A stretch of 64,000 nucleotides of DNA, from positions 62,001 to 126,000 of the forward strand of contig CACFLJ010000001.1 in the NCBI GenBank assembly GCA_902567045.1. Direction: 5' to 3'. Shown here in pieces: positions 47,691-56,671 of this stretch. Each line of letters begins with the position of its first letter. The first letter of the stretch is position 1. Source of the stretch: an uncultured Pelagibacteraceae bacterium (GTDB taxonomy: Bacteria; Pseudomonadota; Alphaproteobacteria; Pelagibacterales; Pelagibacteraceae). A program made the translations under genes and the position numbers. Under the pieces are notes generated by a model. The model made no database searches, had not been told where the DNA came from, and saw nothing but the letters and a program-made list of their open reading frames with translations.

Positions 47691-48514
47691 TAGATATTTA
47701 TGTCTATTTCTTTGATACTAGACACTGGACCTTTCATATGAATTTGTTGATTTTCGTCAATAGAAATTACTAATTTGCCTAAACTAAATTCAATTTCAGT
47801 TCTTGTATTTTCTAAATTTTCTAAATTTGCTGCTACTGCTGTTGCACAAGCGGCGGTTCCACATGCTTTTGTCAAGCCTGCACCTCTTTCCCAAACTTTA
47901 ACTTTATAATAATTTCTATTTATTTTTTGTGCGAGTGTTAAATTGCATTTTTGTGGAAATAATTCATGATTTTCAATCTCAGGTCCAATTTTCTCTATAT
48001 TAAAATTTGCTATTTCATTAACAAAGAAAATAGTATGAGGATTACCTACATTTACAGCAATACCACCAGATATTTCATGGTTGTTATTATCTCTTATACT
48101 TATACCTAAATTTTTAGTATCTAGATTTTCAGATAACGGAATTTCTTTCCAATTTGTTTTTGGTACACCAATTATTGTTTCAACTTGACCATCATCAAGT
48201 AGGTTTGAATTTAACTGTTTTGATGCTACTCGAATGTTTATATTTTTTTTGTTTTTTTCTTTTGATAGTAAGTACGCAACACATCTTGTGCCATTTCCAC
48301 ATGCATCTGATCCAGAGCCATCAGAGTTATAAAATACTAGTTCAGCATCAGCATCATTACTATTGTTAATATAAATTAGTTGGTCACAGCCAATAAAATC
48401 TCTATCACAAATCTTAACAATTTGATCTTTGCTTAATTCTATATTTTTTTGTCTTTGGTCAATAATTACAAAATCATTGCCAAGACCATCCATTTTATAA
48501 GCTTTAAATTCCAT
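47690..48514 (-). CDS. dapF: Diaminopimelate epimerase
   Basis: YKMDGLGNDFVIIDQR...YNSDGSGSDACGNGTRCVA...VWERGAGLTKACGTAACATAVAA. Confidence 0.97.
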   Translation of the reverse strand: MEFKAYKMDGLGNDFVIIDQRQKNIELSKDQIVKICDRDFIGCDQLIYINNSNDADAELVFYNSDGSGSDACGNGTRCVAYLLSKEKNKKNINIRVASKQLNSNLLDDGQVETIIGVPKTNWKEIPLSENLDTKNLGISIRDNNNHEISGGIAVNVGNPHTIFFVNEIANFNIEKIGPEIENHELFPQKCNLTLAQKINRNYYKVKVWERGAGLTKACGTAACATAVAANLENLENTRTEIEFSLGKLVISIDENQQIHMKGPVSSIKEIDINI

Positions 48515-48565
48515 ATACTTCAGTATTTAACTTATTTATTGACATTTTGAACCTCTATTATAGTT

Positions 48566-48658
48566 TATCGCCGTTTCCGCAAAATACAGCAATTTGCGGT
48601 GTCTTTGGTAACAAAGAGATCGACACCAGTCAGCGAGAGTTCGCCCACTGGTGCGATA
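48566..48658 (+). ncRNA. Candidate structured leader/ncRNA upstream of ffh (multibranched, GC-rich)
   Basis: Closing stem TATCGC(48566-48571)/GCGATA(48653-48658); hairpins CCGCAAA(48577-48583)/TTTGCGG(48593-48599), CTTTG(48603-48607)-GTAA-CAAAG(48612-48616), CCAGT(48626-48630)/ACTGG(48647-48651) with inner GCGA/TCGC. GC content is conspicuously above its surroundings. Confidence 0.65.
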
Positions 48659-48674
48659 CTTGCTGGATGTGATT

Positions 48675-50033
48675 ATGTTTGAAAATTTAACAAATAAATT
48701 TGAAGAAATATTTTCTTCTTTAAAAAAGGCGCCTTCGCTTGATGAAAAGCAAGTAGATGAGGGTTTAAGAGAGATTAGGCTTGCTCTATTAGAGGCTGAT
48801 GTATCTTTAGAAGTTGTAAAAGAATTTATTAATAGAGTGAAACCTAAAGCTCTTGGCCAAGAGATCGTCAGATCTACTTCACCTGGACAGATGGTGGTTA
48901 AAGTTGTTAACGATGAGTTAATTTCTTTTTTAGGTGATAAAAATTCTGAAATAGAATTAAATGCAGTACCTCCAGTCCCTATGATGCTTGTGGGGCTTCA
49001 AGGTTCAGGAAAAACAACTACAACTGCAAAACTTGCTAGATTTTTAGAGATTAATAAAAAGAAAAAAGTAATGATGGCTAGTCTTGATGTCTATAGACCA
49101 GCTGCACAAGAGCAACTAAGACTTTTGGGTGAGCAAAATAATATAATAACGCTTCCAGTCATCAAAGATCAACTTCCTGCAGATATTTGTAGAAGAGCGA
49201 TTAGTGCTGCTAATCTTAATGGAGCAGATGTAATTCTATTTGATACAGCCGGAAGAACTCAGATTGATTTACAAATGATGAGTGAGATTAAACAAATTGA
49301 AAGTATTATAAATCCGTCAGAAACAATTCTTGTTGCAGATTCTTTGACTGGCCAAGTAGCAGCTAATGTTGCTAAAGAATTTAAAAGTACTGTTAATCTG
49401 ACAGGTATTATTCTTACAAGATCAGATGGTGATGGAAGAGGTGGAGCAGCATTAAGTATGAAATATGTTGCAGATGTTCCAATTAAATTTTTAGGAGTTG
49501 GTGAAAAGATAGAAAATTTTGAAGTTTTTCACCCAGACAGAATTGCCAATAGAATTTTAGGTATGGGAGATATTGTTTCCCTTGTTGAAAAGGCTGCAGA
49601 AGATCTGGATGAAGAAAAATTAAAAAAAACTGAGGAAAAATTAAAAAAAGGTCAGTTCTCGTTAGAGGATTATCTTACTCAGCTAAGACAAATGAAAAAA
49701 ATGGGTGGTATTGAAGGTATAATGTCTTTTTTGCCTGGTGTTTCAAAAGTTAAATCTCAAATGGATCAAGCTGGAGTGGATGAAAAAATAATTACTCAAA
49801 ACGAGGCGGTAATATTATCTATGACTAAAAAAGAGCGTGAAAACCCTAAGATTATAGATGGTTCTAGAAAAAAAAGAATTGCTAATGGCTCAGGAACAGA
49901 CGTAGCCACTATCAATAAATTGCTTAAGCAATTTAAGATGATGTCAGAAATGATGAAAAAAATGTCTAAAGGAAATACAAAAGGGATGATGGATAAAGGC
50001 ATACCACCAGAACTTTTTAATCAATTAAAATAA
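48675..50033 (+). CDS. ffh: Signal recognition particle protein Ffh
   Basis: MFENLTNKFEEIFSSLKKAPSLDEKQVDEGLREIRLALLEADVSL...GLQGSGKTTTTAKLA...DTAGRTQID...SDGDGRGGAALS. Start at 48675 preferred over GTG 48651, which lies inside the structured element. Confidence 0.97.
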   Translation: MFENLTNKFEEIFSSLKKAPSLDEKQVDEGLREIRLALLEADVSLEVVKEFINRVKPKALGQEIVRSTSPGQMVVKVVNDELISFLGDKNSEIELNAVPPVPMMLVGLQGSGKTTTTAKLARFLEINKKKKVMMASLDVYRPAAQEQLRLLGEQNNIITLPVIKDQLPADICRRAISAANLNGADVILFDTAGRTQIDLQMMSEIKQIESIINPSETILVADSLTGQVAANVAKEFKSTVNLTGIILTRSDGDGRGGAALSMKYVADVPIKFLGVGEKIENFEVFHPDRIANRILGMGDIVSLVEKAAEDLDEEKLKKTEEKLKKGQFSLEDYLTQLRQMKKMGGIEGIMSFLPGVSKVKSQMDQAGVDEKIITQNEAVILSMTKKERENPKIIDGSRKKRIANGSGTDVATINKLLKQFKMMSEMMKKMSKGNTKGMMDKGIPPELFNQLK

Positions 50034-50045
50034 ATAGGAGAACAA

Positions 50046-50501
50046 ATGTTAAAGATGCGTTTATCAATGGGAGGAACTAAGAAGAGACCAGTATATAAGA
50101 TAGTGGTTGCTGATAGTAGATTCCCAAGAGATGGAAGGTTTATTGAAAAATTAGGTTTTTTTAATCCTCTAATTCCGAGAGAAAAAAAAGAAAGAATGGG
50201 ATTAGATGTTGAGAGAGTTAAGTATTGGCTGGGTCAAGGGGCACAACCAACAACCAGAGTTGCAAGATTATTAGGTGAAAATGAGATTATGCCTATGCCA
50301 GCAAAAGGTAATAATCCTCAAAAAGCAATTCCAAAAAAAGATAGAAAGAAAACTGAAGAAGGTGGCGAAGCTAAAGCAGATGCTCCTAAAACAGAAGCTC
50401 CAAAAGAAGAAGCTAAAACAGAAGCTCCAAAAGAAGAGGCTAAAACAGAAGCTCCAAAAGAAGAAGCTAAAACAGAAGCTCCGAAGGAAGAAGCTAAATA
50501 G
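50046..50501 (+). CDS. rpsP: 30S ribosomal protein S16 with repetitive C-terminal tail
   Basis: [42 protein letters not shown]; tail (KTEAPKEEA)n. Confidence 0.97.
   Translation: MLKMRLSMGGTKKRPVYKIVVADSRFPRDGRFIEKLGFFNPLIPREKKERMGLDVERVKYWLGQGAQPTTRVARLLGENEIMPMPAKGNNPQKAIPKKDRKKTEEGGEAKADAPKTEAPKEEAKTEAPKEEAKTEAPKEEAKTEAPKEEAK
50391..50498 (+). repeat. Four tandem 27-nt coding repeats in the rpsP 3' end (TEAPKEEAK)x4
   Basis: Units at 50391-50417, 50418-50444, 50445-50471, 50472-50498: acagaagctccaaaagaagaagctaaa with few substitutions; the stop codon follows directly. Confidence 0.97.
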
Positions 50502-50505
50502 AATA

Positions 50506-51189
50506 ATGTTTTTGTCTAGAGTATTTACGTTGTATCCTGAATATTTTCCTGGTTATTTGAGTAAAGGCCTTTTTGGAAAGTCAAAAGGAAAAGAATGGGA
50601 TTTAGAAACAGTAAACATAAGAGATTATGCTTTAGATAAACATAAAACTGTTGACGACACTCCTTATGGTGGCGGAAATGGAATGATTATGAAAGCAGAT
50701 GTTTTGGCAAATTCATTAGATGCAAATATCAAGGCTAAAGAAAAGACCCTTTATTTAAGTCCAAGAGGAAAAGTTTTTAATTCTAAACTTGCAAGAGAGT
50801 TTTCGAGTGAAAAAACAATCAATTTAATTTGTGGACACTTCGAAGGAGTAGATGAGAGAATACTAGAAAATAGAGATATTGAGGAGATTAGCATTGGTGA
50901 CTTTATATTGTCAGGGGGTGAGGTTGCTGCATTTGTTGTAACAGACTCTATTTTAAGATTTATTCCAGGAATTCTAGGTAATATTAATTCCTCAAGAGAT
51001 GAGAGTTTTGAGAATGGCCTTCTTGAATATCCACAATTCACAAAACCTCAAGTTTGGGAGGAAAAAATGGTCCCAAATGTGCTAATTTCAGGTGATCACG
51101 CCAAAATTAAAGACTGGCGTTTATCCCAATCTGAGGCTATAACACGCGACCGAAGACCAGACTTGTGGCAAAAATATAAGAAAAATTAA
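50506..51189 (+). CDS. trmD: tRNA (guanosine(37)-N1)-methyltransferase
   Basis: ATG at 50506: [29 protein letters not shown]...[18 protein letters not shown]...[13 protein letters not shown]...[14 protein letters not shown]. The ORF-track extension to 50275 is an open frame inside the rpsP repeats. Confidence 0.96.
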   Translation: MFLSRVFTLYPEYFPGYLSKGLFGKSKGKEWDLETVNIRDYALDKHKTVDDTPYGGGNGMIMKADVLANSLDANIKAKEKTLYLSPRGKVFNSKLAREFSSEKTINLICGHFEGVDERILENRDIEEISIGDFILSGGEVAAFVVTDSILRFIPGILGNINSSRDESFENGLLEYPQFTKPQVWEEKMVPNVLISGDHAKIKDWRLSQSEAITRDRRPDLWQKYKKN

Positions 51190-51190
51190 A

Positions 51191-51760
51191 ATGAAAAATA
51201 TTGAAGAAATAAACAGATCAAATTTAAATAAGATTATTTCTGAGAGAAAACATCCTGATTTTTTTCCTGGAGACATCGTTAAAGTTGGGGTTAGGATAAC
51301 AGAAGGTAAAAGAGACAGAATTCAATATTTTGAAGGTGTATGTATTGCAAAAAAGAGTAGAGACATCAATTCATCTTTTACTGTTAGAAAAATTTCTTTT
51401 GGTGAGGGAGTAGAAAGAACTTTTGCATTATACAGCCCAATTGTAGATACAATAAAAGTTGTAAGATCAGGAAAAGTAAGAAGAGCAAAATTATACTATC
51501 TAAGAGATAGAACCGGTAAATCTGCTAGAATAGCTGAAAAAATTAAGAAGACTATTGGTATAGATTTAGAAACTAAAATTAATGAAGTTACTGAGGAAAA
51601 CGTAATGCCATCAACTGATCCTCAAACAGAAGCTCCTAAAGAAGAAGTTGAAGCAGAAGCTCCTAAAGAAGAAGTTAAAGCAGAAGCTCCTAAAGAAGAA
51701 GTTAAAGCAGAGCCTGTAAAAACAGAAGAACCGAAAGAAAATCAAGAACAGAAAAAATAA
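51191..51760 (+). CDS. rplS: 50S ribosomal protein L19 with repetitive C-terminal tail
   Basis: [94 protein letters not shown]; then [30 protein letters not shown] tail. Confidence 0.97.
   Translation: MKNIEEINRSNLNKIISERKHPDFFPGDIVKVGVRITEGKRDRIQYFEGVCIAKKSRDINSSFTVRKISFGEGVERTFALYSPIVDTIKVVRSGKVRRAKLYYLRDRTGKSARIAEKIKKTIGIDLETKINEVTEENVMPSTDPQTEAPKEEVEAEAPKEEVKAEAPKEEVKAEPVKTEEPKENQEQKK
51626..51706 (+). repeat. Three tandem 27-nt coding repeats in the rplS 3' end ([10 protein letters not shown])
   Basis: Units at 51626-51652, 51653-51679, 51680-51706: (a/g)cagaagctcctaaagaagaagtt(g/a)aa; nearly the same unit as in rpsP. Confidence 0.96.
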
Positions 51761-51771
51761 TTTTTTTCTAA

Positions 51772-53175
51772 ATGCCTTTTACAACTTACGATAAAATTTG
51801 GAATGAACATCTTGTTGATGAGCAACTAGATGGTACATCACTTTTGTTTGTAGATAGACATTTAATTCATGAAGTTACAAGCCCTCAAGCATTTGAAGGC
51901 TTAAGAAATTCAAATAGAAAAGTAAGACATCCTAAATTAACTCTTGCAGTTGCAGATCATAATGTTCCTACAACTGATAGGTCAAAAGGTATTGCAGATG
52001 AAGATTCGAGAATTCAAGTTGAAACTTTGAACAAAAACTGTAAGGAATTTGGTGTCGAGATATTTGGTATGGACGATAAAAGACAAGGCATTGTTCATAT
52101 CATAGGACCTGAACAAGGTTTTACACAGCCTGGAAATATTATTGTTTGTGGTGATAGTCATACTGCAACTCATGGAGCATTTGGAGCTTTAGCTTTTGGT
52201 ATTGGAACTTCAGAAGTAGAACACGTTTTAGCAACACAAACTTTAGTTCAAAAAAAATCAAAAAACTTTAGAATTAGCGTAAATGGTTCATTACCTATTG
52301 GCGTAACATCAAAGGATGTCATCCTGCAGATAATTGGAAAAATAGGAACGGCTGGTGGTACTGGTTATGTGATTGAGTATGCCGGTAACCTTATATCTAA
52401 TCTAAGTGTTGAACAAAGAATGACGATTTGCAACATGACGATTGAAGGTGGGGCAAGAGCAGGACTAATTCAACCAGATGAAAAGATATTTCAATATTTA
52501 AAAGGTAAACCAATGTCACCAAAAGGAGAAAACTGGGAAAAAGCTTTGGAATATTGGTATACATTGAAATCTGATAAGGACGCAAACTTTGATAAAGAAT
52601 TAACGTTAGATGGATCTCAAATTAAACCAATGGTAACTTGGGGAACATCTCCCCAGGATGTGGTTGAAATAGACGGTAAAGTTCCCAATCCTGAAAGTGA
52701 AACTGACCCAGATAGAAAAAATTCAATTAACAGATCATTAAATTATATGGGATTAAAACCAAATACGAACATTCAAGATATTAAGATTGATAAGGTTTTT
52801 ATAGGAAGCTGCACTAACGGAAGAATAGAAGATATAAGAGAGGCAGCTAAAATATTAAAAGATAAAAAAGTTGCATCACATGTACATGCAATGATTGTCC
52901 CAGGCTCTGGTTTAGTTAAAGAGCAAGCCGAGCAAGAGGGGCTAGATAAAATATTTTTACAATCAGGATTCGAATGGAGAGAACCAGGCTGTTCAATGTG
53001 TCTAGCTATGAACGCAGATAAACTTAAACCTGAAGAAAGATGTGCATCTACCTCTAATAGAAATTTTGAGGGTAGACAGGGAAGAGGTGGTAGAACACAT
53101 TTAGTTAGTCCAGCAATGGCAGCAGCAGCTGCAATTTCTGGAAACTTAGATGATGTCAGAAAATACCAAAATTAA
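51772..53175 (+). CDS. leuC: 3-isopropylmalate dehydratase large subunit
   Basis: [42 protein letters not shown]...[15 protein letters not shown]...[11 protein letters not shown]. Confidence 0.98.
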   Translation: MPFTTYDKIWNEHLVDEQLDGTSLLFVDRHLIHEVTSPQAFEGLRNSNRKVRHPKLTLAVADHNVPTTDRSKGIADEDSRIQVETLNKNCKEFGVEIFGMDDKRQGIVHIIGPEQGFTQPGNIIVCGDSHTATHGAFGALAFGIGTSEVEHVLATQTLVQKKSKNFRISVNGSLPIGVTSKDVILQIIGKIGTAGGTGYVIEYAGNLISNLSVEQRMTICNMTIEGGARAGLIQPDEKIFQYLKGKPMSPKGENWEKALEYWYTLKSDKDANFDKELTLDGSQIKPMVTWGTSPQDVVEIDGKVPNPESETDPDRKNSINRSLNYMGLKPNTNIQDIKIDKVFIGSCTNGRIEDIREAAKILKDKKVASHVHAMIVPGSGLVKEQAEQEGLDKIFLQSGFEWREPGCSMCLAMNADKLKPEERCASTSNRNFEGRQGRGGRTHLVSPAMAAAAAISGNLDDVRKYQN

Positions 53176-53781
53176 ATGAATAAATTTATCTCAATAAAAA
53201 GTATTCCAGCTTATCTACCTATCGTCAATATAGATACAGACATGATAATTCCTAAACAGTTTTTAAAAACTATTAAAAGAACTGGACTAGGAAAAAATCT
53301 ATTTTTTGAAATGAGATATGACCAAAGTGGTAAAGAGATAGATGACTTTATTTTAAATAATAGTCCATATAATAATTCTAAAATTTTAATTGCAGGAAAG
53401 AATTTTGGATGTGGTTCTTCTAGAGAACATGCTCCTTGGGCTTTAATGGATTTTGGAATAACTTGCGTAATTAGTTCAAGTTATGCAGATATATTTTATA
53501 ATAACTGTTTTAAGAACGGTATTCTCCCAATTGCAATTCCAGAAGATCAAATTAAAGAAATTTCAGAGTACTCGAATAGAAAAGAGGAAATTTCTGTAAA
53601 TTTACCTGAGCAAACAATAAGTTTTGGTAATAAAGAAATTAAATTTGAAATAGATCAATTTAAGAAAAAATGTCTAATTGAGGGATTAGATGACATTGCT
53701 TTATCACTAGAAAAATCTGAAAAAATAATTTCATACGAAAATAAAATTAAAGAAGCAAAACCTTGGATATTTAATGATTAA
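53176..53781 (+). CDS. leuD: 3-isopropylmalate dehydratase small subunit
   Basis: [25 protein letters not shown]...[20 protein letters not shown]...[11 protein letters not shown]. Confidence 0.97.
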   Translation: MNKFISIKSIPAYLPIVNIDTDMIIPKQFLKTIKRTGLGKNLFFEMRYDQSGKEIDDFILNNSPYNNSKILIAGKNFGCGSSREHAPWALMDFGITCVISSSYADIFYNNCFKNGILPIAIPEDQIKEISEYSNRKEEISVNLPEQTISFGNKEIKFEIDQFKKKCLIEGLDDIALSLEKSEKIISYENKIKEAKPWIFND

Positions 53782-54880
53782 AATTAAAAAAAGAAAAATT
53801 TTATTATTACCAGGGGATGGTATCGGACCTGAGGTAATTGCTGAAGTCAAAAAAATAATTGAATGGTTTAACTCAAATAAATCCTTGGATTTTGAAATTG
53901 ACCAAGATTTGGTTGGTGGCGCTGCTTATGATAAACATGGAACTCCAATAACTGATGAAGCTTTTTACAAGGCACAAGAAAGCGCTGCAGTAATATTGGG
54001 TGCTGTTGGTGGACCAAAATGGGATAATATTGATTTTTCAAAAAAACCAGAGAGAGCTCTATTAAAATTAAGAAAAGAATTAAAATTATTTGCAAATTTG
54101 AGACCTGCAATTTGTTTCAAACAACTTGTTGATGCCTCAAGTTTAAAGCCTGAATTTGTTTCTAATTTAGATATACTTTTTGTTAGAGAATTAACGGGTG
54201 GGATTTATTTTGGTGAACCTAGAGGGATAAAACCAATTGATAATGGAGAAAGAAAAGGAATTAATACTCATGTCTATACTACTAGTGAAATTGAGAGAGT
54301 AGCTCGAGTTGCATTCGATCTAGCGAGAAAAAGAAATAATAAAGTCACCTCTTGTGAAAAGTCGAATGTCATGGAGGCAGGTCAATTATGGAAAGAAGAA
54401 GTTCAAGCAATTCATGAAAAAGAATACAGTGACGTAGAATTAAATCATATGCTAGCAGATAACTGTGCAATGCAGTTAGTTAGAAATCCCAAACAATTTG
54501 ATGTGATAGTAACAGATAATCTTTTTGGTGACATGTTATCAGATGAAGCTGCAATGTTGACTGGTTCTCTAGGGCTTTTACCATCTGCGTCCCTTGGAGC
54601 CAAAGATAAAAACGGTAATATGAGATCTTTATATGAGCCAGTTCATGGATCAGCACCCGATATAGCAGGTCAAGGTATTGCTAATCCAATAGCAACAATA
54701 CTGAGTTTTGCAATGGCTTTAAGATATTCTTTAAACCTAGATAAAGAGGCAGATAGTTTAGAAAAAGCTGTTCAAGGTGTGCTTGATGAGGGTCTTAGAA
54801 CTAAAGATATTATTTCTAAGGGAATGAAAGAAGTATCAACATCAGTGATGGGAGATGCGATAATTTCAAAATTGCAATAA
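53774..54880 (+). CDS. leuB: 3-isopropylmalate dehydrogenase
   Basis: [19 protein letters not shown]...[19 protein letters not shown]...[28 protein letters not shown]...[19 protein letters not shown]. Confidence 0.98.
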   Translation: MIKIKKRKILLLPGDGIGPEVIAEVKKIIEWFNSNKSLDFEIDQDLVGGAAYDKHGTPITDEAFYKAQESAAVILGAVGGPKWDNIDFSKKPERALLKLRKELKLFANLRPAICFKQLVDASSLKPEFVSNLDILFVRELTGGIYFGEPRGIKPIDNGERKGINTHVYTTSEIERVARVAFDLARKRNNKVTSCEKSNVMEAGQLWKEEVQAIHEKEYSDVELNHMLADNCAMQLVRNPKQFDVIVTDNLFGDMLSDEAAMLTGSLGLLPSASLGAKDKNGNMRSLYEPVHGSAPDIAGQGIANPIATILSFAMALRYSLNLDKEADSLEKAVQGVLDEGLRTKDIISKGMKEVSTSVMGDAIISKLQ

Positions 54881-54906
54881 TTAAACATTTATTCTAAAGT
54901 ATATTT

Positions 54907-56670
54907 ATGCCAACTTATAATGCACCAGTAGATGATATGATGTTTCTCTTTGATAAATTGAGGAACAATAAAAAATATAATGAAATTGAAAAATATAAAG
55001 AAGTTAACACAGAATTAGTTAAAGATATTTTAGATGAAGCAGCAAAAATTACTCAAAATTTAATCTTACCTCTTGCAAAAAGTGGAGATGAAACGCCAGC
55101 TGTTTTAGAAAATGGGGTGGTAAGAACACCTCCAGGATATAAGGAAGCTTATCAAAAATTTATAGAAGATGGATGGATTTCTTTATCTTGTGATCCGAAA
55201 TATGGTGGTCAAGGAATGCCTAAAACAGTAAGTACTTTCTTTGATGAAATGTTATCATCTGCAAGTTTATCTTTTAAACTTTACAGTGAATTGACTATTG
55301 GAGCATATAACTGTTTGTTAAGGCACGCTGATGATGAAATAAAAAATACTTATTTACCTAAAATGGTCGAGGGTAAATGGAGCGGAACAATGTGTTTAAC
55401 TGAACCAGTATGTGGAACAGACTTAGGTCTTCTAAAAACTAAAGCAGTTGATCAAAACGATGGAACTTACAAAATCAGTGGTCAAAAAATTTTTATTACT
55501 TCTGGTGATCAAGATTTAACAGAAAATATTATTCATTTAGTATTAGCTCGATCAACAGACTCACCAGCAGGAACAAAAGGTATCAGTTTATTTTTAGTTC
55601 CAAAATTTGTTTTGAATAAAGATGGATCAGTTGGGCCAAGAAACGGAGTTTCAACAGGTTCAATAGAAAACAAAATGGGCATTAAAGGATCTGCAACATG
55701 CGTGTTAAATTTTGATGATGCTGTTGGTTATATGATTGGACCTAAAAACAAAGGCCTTAACTCTATGTTCACAATGATGAATTTAGAGAGAATTATTGTT
55801 GGGATTCAAGGTTTAGGCATTTCTGAAATTGCATACCAAAATTCTCTTACTTATGCCAAAGAAAGAAAACAAGGTAAGGCATTTAATTCAAAATCAAATA
55901 ATGGTGCAGATTTTATTATTGATCACGTTGATATTAGACGGTCACTTCTGAGTATGAAGTCTATGATAGAGGGACAAAGAGCCTTGAGTTTCTGGCTATC
56001 TCAACAAATTGAAGTTAGCTTAAATCATTCTGATGAAAAAATAAAACAAGAAGCTTCAGATCTTGTTTCATTAATGACCCCAGTTGTTAAATCGCTTTTC
56101 ACAGATAATGCGATGGAGATAACAAGTGAGGCAATGCAAATTCATGGAGGATATGGATTTACGAAAGATCAAGGTATTGAACAATTCTATAGAGATAATA
56201 GAATTACACCTATTTATGAGGGAACAAATTCAGTTCAGGCTGCCGACTTAGTTTTCAGAAAATTAATCAACAAAAATGGTGATATTATTGAAAACTATCT
56301 AAACTTGGTTAAAGACGAGATTAAAATTACTGACAAAAAAGCCGAGCCTTTTGTAAAACAACTTAACTATCATCTTGATATTTTGTCAAAATTTACTGAA
56401 TGGATGAAGGAAAAAATAAAAAATTCTCCAGAAGATGCAAGCGGAGCATGTAATGACTATTTAAAAGTTCTTGGTTTAGTTGCAACTGGGCATGCTTGGT
56501 TAAAAGTTCTAGAAGTTTCCTTCAAAGAATATGAAAGCAATAAAGATTTTTATGAGGATAAAATCCAAACTGCAAACTTTTTCTTTAATAGAGTACTTCC
56601 TAGGATAGAAAGTAATTACATTACCGCAACTACTGGAAGTAACTATATTATGAATTACAAATTTAGTTAG
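54907..56670 (+). CDS. dmdC: Acyl-CoA dehydrogenase, DmdC-like (3-methylmercaptopropionyl-CoA dehydrogenase)
   Basis: 587 aa; MCLTEPVCGTDLGLLKTKAV...QKIFITSGDQDLTENIIHLVLARS...NKMGIKGSATCVLNF...QIHGGYGFTKDQGIEQFYRDNRITPIYEGTNSVQAADL; next to dmdB- and dmdA-like genes. Confidence 0.8.
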   Translation: MPTYNAPVDDMMFLFDKLRNNKKYNEIEKYKEVNTELVKDILDEAAKITQNLILPLAKSGDETPAVLENGVVRTPPGYKEAYQKFIEDGWISLSCDPKYGGQGMPKTVSTFFDEMLSSASLSFKLYSELTIGAYNCLLRHADDEIKNTYLPKMVEGKWSGTMCLTEPVCGTDLGLLKTKAVDQNDGTYKISGQKIFITSGDQDLTENIIHLVLARSTDSPAGTKGISLFLVPKFVLNKDGSVGPRNGVSTGSIENKMGIKGSATCVLNFDDAVGYMIGPKNKGLNSMFTMMNLERIIVGIQGLGISEIAYQNSLTYAKERKQGKAFNSKSNNGADFIIDHVDIRRSLLSMKSMIEGQRALSFWLSQQIEVSLNHSDEKIKQEASDLVSLMTPVVKSLFTDNAMEITSEAMQIHGGYGFTKDQGIEQFYRDNRITPIYEGTNSVQAADLVFRKLINKNGDIIENYLNLVKDEIKITDKKAEPFVKQLNYHLDILSKFTEWMKEKIKNSPEDASGACNDYLKVLGLVATGHAWLKVLEVSFKEYESNKDFYEDKIQTANFFFNRVLPRIESNYITATTGSNYIMNYKFS

Positions 56671-56671
56671 A

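Noticed and set aside
48566-48658. SRP 4.5S RNA (ffs) or tRNA upstream of ffh
   Set aside because: No GGAA-capped hairpin with the AGCAGCC-type symmetric loop of SRP RNA, and no valid T-arm/anticodon geometry for a tRNA; kept only as an unassigned structured RNA.
50275-50505. N-terminal extension of trmD overlapping rpsP ([19 protein letters not shown]...)
   Set aside because: It is an alternate-frame reading of the rpsP 27-nt repeats; a period divisible by three keeps all frames open. The canonical TrmD start [14 protein letters not shown] is at 50506.
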